Positions 10,583-13,704 of a stretch of 13,704 bases of DNA are shown one piece after another. Origin of the DNA: Pseudomonadota bacterium (GTDB lineage Bacteria > Pseudomonadota > Gammaproteobacteria > Burkholderiales > Ferrovaceae). The position numbers were made by a program, and so were the translations under genes. Location: the NCBI GenBank assembly GCA_021794775.1, contig JAJYQG010000155.1, positions 1 to 13,704 on the forward strand, given 5' to 3'. The notes beneath the pieces are model-generated. The model did not search any database. It had not been told where the DNA came from and saw only the letters and a list, made by a program, of their open reading frames with translations. How positions within the stretch are numbered: the first letter of the stretch is position 1; every line of letters starts with the position of its first letter.

Positions 10583-11235
10583 ACGGAACGGGTCATCAGT
10601 TTTGACGACAGCTTCATGGCCCATTTGATGGCTCCCGGAAACTCCGCTGCGCCCAATTGTTGGGCCAGTTCGGCATGCCCCGCCTCATCAACTTTCATCT
10701 GCGCGACGATGGCGCGGGTACGCTGGTCGCTCTCGGGAATCTGCGCCAAATGACCCGCCAGATGCTCGCCCACCTGGCGTTCGGTTTCTTTCAAAAAAGC
10801 CAGATTCCAGCGCTCCCCTGCCAAACCAGCGCAAACACCCAAGGTCAGAGAGCCCACATACCATAGCGGATTGAGGTAACTGGTACGTCCGCCCAGTTCG
10901 GCAATGCGTGCCTCACACCATGCCAGATGGTCCACTTCTTCATCCGAGGCCGCTCGCAACGCCTCGCGGTTGGCCGCAACGCGCGCAGTCAGGGATTGTC
11001 CCTGGTAAAGAGCCTGAGCACAGATTTCACCGGTATGGTTGATGCGCATGAGGCGGGCGGTATGGTGCTTTTGTTGTGCCGTCAAATCGCCTTCGGACAA
11101 GCCCTTTCCAGGATTGACCCTGCCCCCTTGGGCAGGCGCTGCCAAGGTACGCAGGGCGCGATCGAATTCCGTCAGAATGCGATCCAGCCCGCTATGCTGG
11201 CGCCCTTCCACTTCCATACCCTCGAGCCATCTCAT
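10570..11235 (-). CDS. coq7: Coq7-type demethoxyubiquinone hydroxylase
   Basis: Di-iron monooxygenase catalysing the last hydroxylation of ubiquinone synthesis (demethoxyubiquinone to demethylubiquinone), attached to the inner membrane face. The 221-residue protein has all predicted iron ligands: Glu70 in INHTGEI, Glu100 and His103 in EEVDH, Glu152 in KETERQVGEH, and Glu184 and His187 in DEAGH. The hydrophobic stretch at about 124-140 (LWYVGSLTLGVCAGLAG) fits membrane docking. The start at 11235 is fixed by a textbook AAGGAGG five bases upstream; this leaves about 15 residues before the family-like LDRILTEFDRALR. It follows argB after 11 bp. It replaces the flavin enzyme UbiF used by E. coli, as in many beta- and alphaproteobacteria. 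Confidence 0.95.
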   Translation of the reverse strand: MRWLEGMEVEGRQHSGLDRILTEFDRALRTLAAPAQGGRVNPGKGLSEGDLTAQQKHHTARLMRINHTGEICAQALYQGQSLTARVAANREALRAASDEEVDHLAWCEARIAELGGRTSYLNPLWYVGSLTLGVCAGLAGERWNLAFLKETERQVGEHLAGHLAQIPESDQRTRAIVAQMKVDEAGHAELAQQLGAAEFPGAIKWAMKLSSKLMTRSVYWV

Positions 11236-11240
11236 CTTCG

Positions 11241-11246
11241 CCTCCT

Positions 11247-11247
<1 letters not shown>
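11241..11247 (-). promoter_or_regulatory. Strong Shine-Dalgarno of coq7, overlapping argB stop
   Basis: Minus-strand AAGGAGG ends five bases before the coq7 ATG at 11235. Its first A is also the last base of the argB TGA stop codon at 11247-11249. A ribosome ending argB therefore sits on the coq7 initiation site. This decides the coq7 start and supports coupled translation. Confidence 0.8.
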
Positions 11248-12212
<965 letters not shown>

Positions 12213-12220
12213 TCACCCTC

Positions 12221-12250
12221 AAAAACAACAAGCCACCCCGAAGGGTGGCT
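12221..12250 (-). terminator. Rho-independent terminator of the porin gene
   Basis: On the minus strand there is an 8-bp perfect stem, AGCCACCC / GGGTGGCT, closed by a TTCG loop (stem and loop at 12231-12250), followed by the T-rich tract TGTTGTTTTTG. The cUUCGg tetraloop is an exceptionally stable RNA loop. It lies 43 bp after the porin stop and about 70 bp before the argB start, so it should insulate argB from the porin message. On the plus strand the stem is not followed by a T run. Confidence 0.85.
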
Positions 12251-12293
12251 CGTCTGTCCCTCGTTGCCGAGAGCCCAAAGATACCTGTGAACC

Positions 12294-13652
12294 TTAGAAG
12301 CGGACTACGGCACCGCCACCGATGGTGTCGTAGGTAGACAAGTTGTTGGCACCAGCATAAGAGCCTGCCGACACACCCAACTTGACGTCGCGCATATAGC
12401 CAAAGTACAGGTTCGTACGCTTGCTCAGATCGTAGTCAACCAGAGCGGAATAATAACGATCCGCGCCGGTGGAGTAATTGGCGGCGCCAGAGGTTTGCTG
12501 GCCACCGCTGTAGGTACCTGCCTTGCTGACCGCATCGTACATACCAATGGAGAACTTGGTTTTTTGGGTCATCTGGTAGTTTGCACCGAGCCAGAACACG
12601 TTGGTTTGCTTGGGACCCGAGAAGTCATAATACTGGTTGATGTTGTAGCCGTACACTTGGGTCATGTACTGAGTGGCATTGGTTCCACCGTAGATCTGGC
12701 TGGCGTAATTGGTTGCGCCAGTCTGGAGAATGTACTGATAACCCGCTTTCAGTGTCAAGGGATCCAGGACCTGGTAGCGCAATGCCAGCGTGTAAGACTT
12801 CAGATTCATGAACTGGGCAGCAACGGAGCCATTCACGGGATCCTGGCTGATGCTGGTGGTGTCCTTGGCCATCTGGGTGGCAAATTCAACCCCGAAGCGG
12901 TTGAGTTCGTAGCCCAGGTTAAACTCTCCCGTGCTGCGCGTCGTGTTGTTGCCGGTCATCCCACCCAAACCATACAGGGCCTGAACCGTGTAAGCACCCA
13001 GGCTCTTGGAGTACTTGATCGCGTTATCAACCCGTGCGCTGTCGGTCGTACCACCACCGCCATAGAAACCGGAGAAGTTGATCGGGGAGAACATCTGCGC
13101 ATTGACGGGGTCATAACCACCGGCCGTCGAGGTGATGATGTCCAGTTCCAAACTGTTCTGGCGACCAAAGGTGACAGCGCCGTATTCGTTGTTCGACAAA
13201 CCGATGAATGCGTTACGACCAAAAAGCTGGCCATTCAAGCTGGTATCGACCACCATCTGGTAGCCCTTGCCACCGATTGCGGGTTGTGTAACAGCTGGGC
13301 TGTTGGCAGGAGAAGCGCCGGACAAACCGGAGGTTCCCAATTGCCCCGTTCCAAGACTGAAAGCGGATTCGAGCTGGAAGAAAGCCTTGCTGCCATTGCC
13401 CAGATCTTCGTCACCCTTGATACCCCAACGGGTTTGCTTTTCACCGCCATTGATCATGCCAGTAGCCGAGCCGCTGTGAACATAGTTGCCGCCGCCGGTA
13501 GGCGCTGCACCGGTCACGAATGTCGGGCTGAAGTCGCCGGCATGGGTCAGTTCGGCAACACCGGCATCCAGAATGCCGTAGAGGGATACATCCGCGTGGG
13601 CGGAACCGGCCACGGCAGACAAAGCTGCAAGTGCGAATAGCGATTTTTTCAT
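12294..13652 (-). CDS. Gram-negative general porin (trimeric beta-barrel type)
   Basis: Outer-membrane channel for small hydrophilic solutes. The 452-residue precursor has a clear signal peptide, MKKSLFALAALSAVAGSAHA, with cleavage expected after AHA at 20; the mature protein begins DVSLYGILDAGV, typical of betaproteobacterial porins. Conserved barrel segments include TRWGIKGDEDLGNGSKAFFQ, NAFIGLSNNEYGAVTFGRQ and the terminal GGGAVVRF, which ends in the phenylalanine recognised by the BAM machinery. It is longer than the roughly 350-400 residues common for this family; the extra length appears as Gly/Ser/Thr/Asn-rich stretches, probably surface loops. The start is supported by GGAGA four bases upstream. 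It is followed by its own terminator, so it is probably monocistronic. Ion or solute selectivity cannot be told. Confidence 0.94.
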   Translation of the reverse strand: MKKSLFALAALSAVAGSAHADVSLYGILDAGVAELTHAGDFSPTFVTGAAPTGGGNYVHSGSATGMINGGEKQTRWGIKGDEDLGNGSKAFFQLESAFSLGTGQLGTSGLSGASPANSPAVTQPAIGGKGYQMVVDTSLNGQLFGRNAFIGLSNNEYGAVTFGRQNSLELDIITSTAGGYDPVNAQMFSPINFSGFYGGGGTTDSARVDNAIKYSKSLGAYTVQALYGLGGMTGNNTTRSTGEFNLGYELNRFGVEFATQMAKDTTSISQDPVNGSVAAQFMNLKSYTLALRYQVLDPLTLKAGYQYILQTGATNYASQIYGGTNATQYMTQVYGYNINQYYDFSGPKQTNVFWLGANYQMTQKTKFSIGMYDAVSKAGTYSGGQQTSGAANYSTGADRYYSALVDYDLSKRTNLYFGYMRDVKLGVSAGSYAGANNLSTYDTIGGGAVVRF

Positions 13653-13704
13653 TTTGTCTCCATAAATTCAGGTTAACAATCCCTTCGTCTGACACTTTGT
13701 CATG

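Noticed and set aside
12495..13640. Long open frame (381 codons) on the plus strand opposite the porin
   Set aside because: It lies antisense to a confidently identified porin with signal peptide and terminal Phe; its product resembles no family I know and fits codon-bias shadowing.
13653..13704. Promoter or operator of the porin in the right-edge segment
   Set aside because: Apart from the GGAGA ribosome binding site, no -10/-35 pair with proper spacing is visible; the control region probably extends past the window.

Overview
The window is an ordinary, very gene-dense stretch of a proteobacterial chromosome, most likely a betaproteobacterium. The evidence is gene content and order: metK facing a lipid A-type acyltransferase, then dapF, a DUF484/YigA gene and xerC; anmK next to an M23 peptidase facing tyrS; a Coq7-type ubiquinone hydroxylase; and a Burkholderia/Neisseria-style general porin. 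Genus cannot be fixed by eye. The window holds twelve protein genes: eleven complete, plus the 5' part of ahcY cut by the left edge. No tRNA, rRNA, CRISPR array, insertion sequence or prophage gene was seen. The longest gap between genes is about 140 bp.

Left part (1-5447): ahcY and metK lie on the minus strand as a likely metK-ahcY unit of the activated methyl cycle, which makes SAM and then removes SAH. Facing away on the plus strand are an LpxL/HtrB-like acyltransferase, dapF, a DUF484 gene and xerC. dapF, DUF484 and xerC overlap pairwise by 14 bp, as in the dapF-yigA-xerC cluster known from E. coli.

Middle part (5435-10582): anmK and an M23 peptidoglycan endopeptidase lie on the minus strand and overlap by 38 bp; both act on cell-wall turnover. 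Facing away are tyrS and a MATE efflux transporter, whose GTG start overlaps the end of tyrS.

Right part (10570-13652): three minus-strand genes, a porin, argB and coq7. A hairpin terminator with a UUCG loop separates the porin from argB. argB and coq7 are 11 bp apart and look like one transcript, with the coq7 Shine-Dalgarno sequence overlapping the argB stop codon.

I did not find an undescribed system. The points most worth a second look are the overlapping gene ends (two convergent pairs overlap by exactly 13 bp), the apparent lack of an SAH riboswitch in front of ahcY, arginine-sensitive features in ArgB, the AnmK/M23 pairing, the tyrS-MATE coupling and the unusually long porin.
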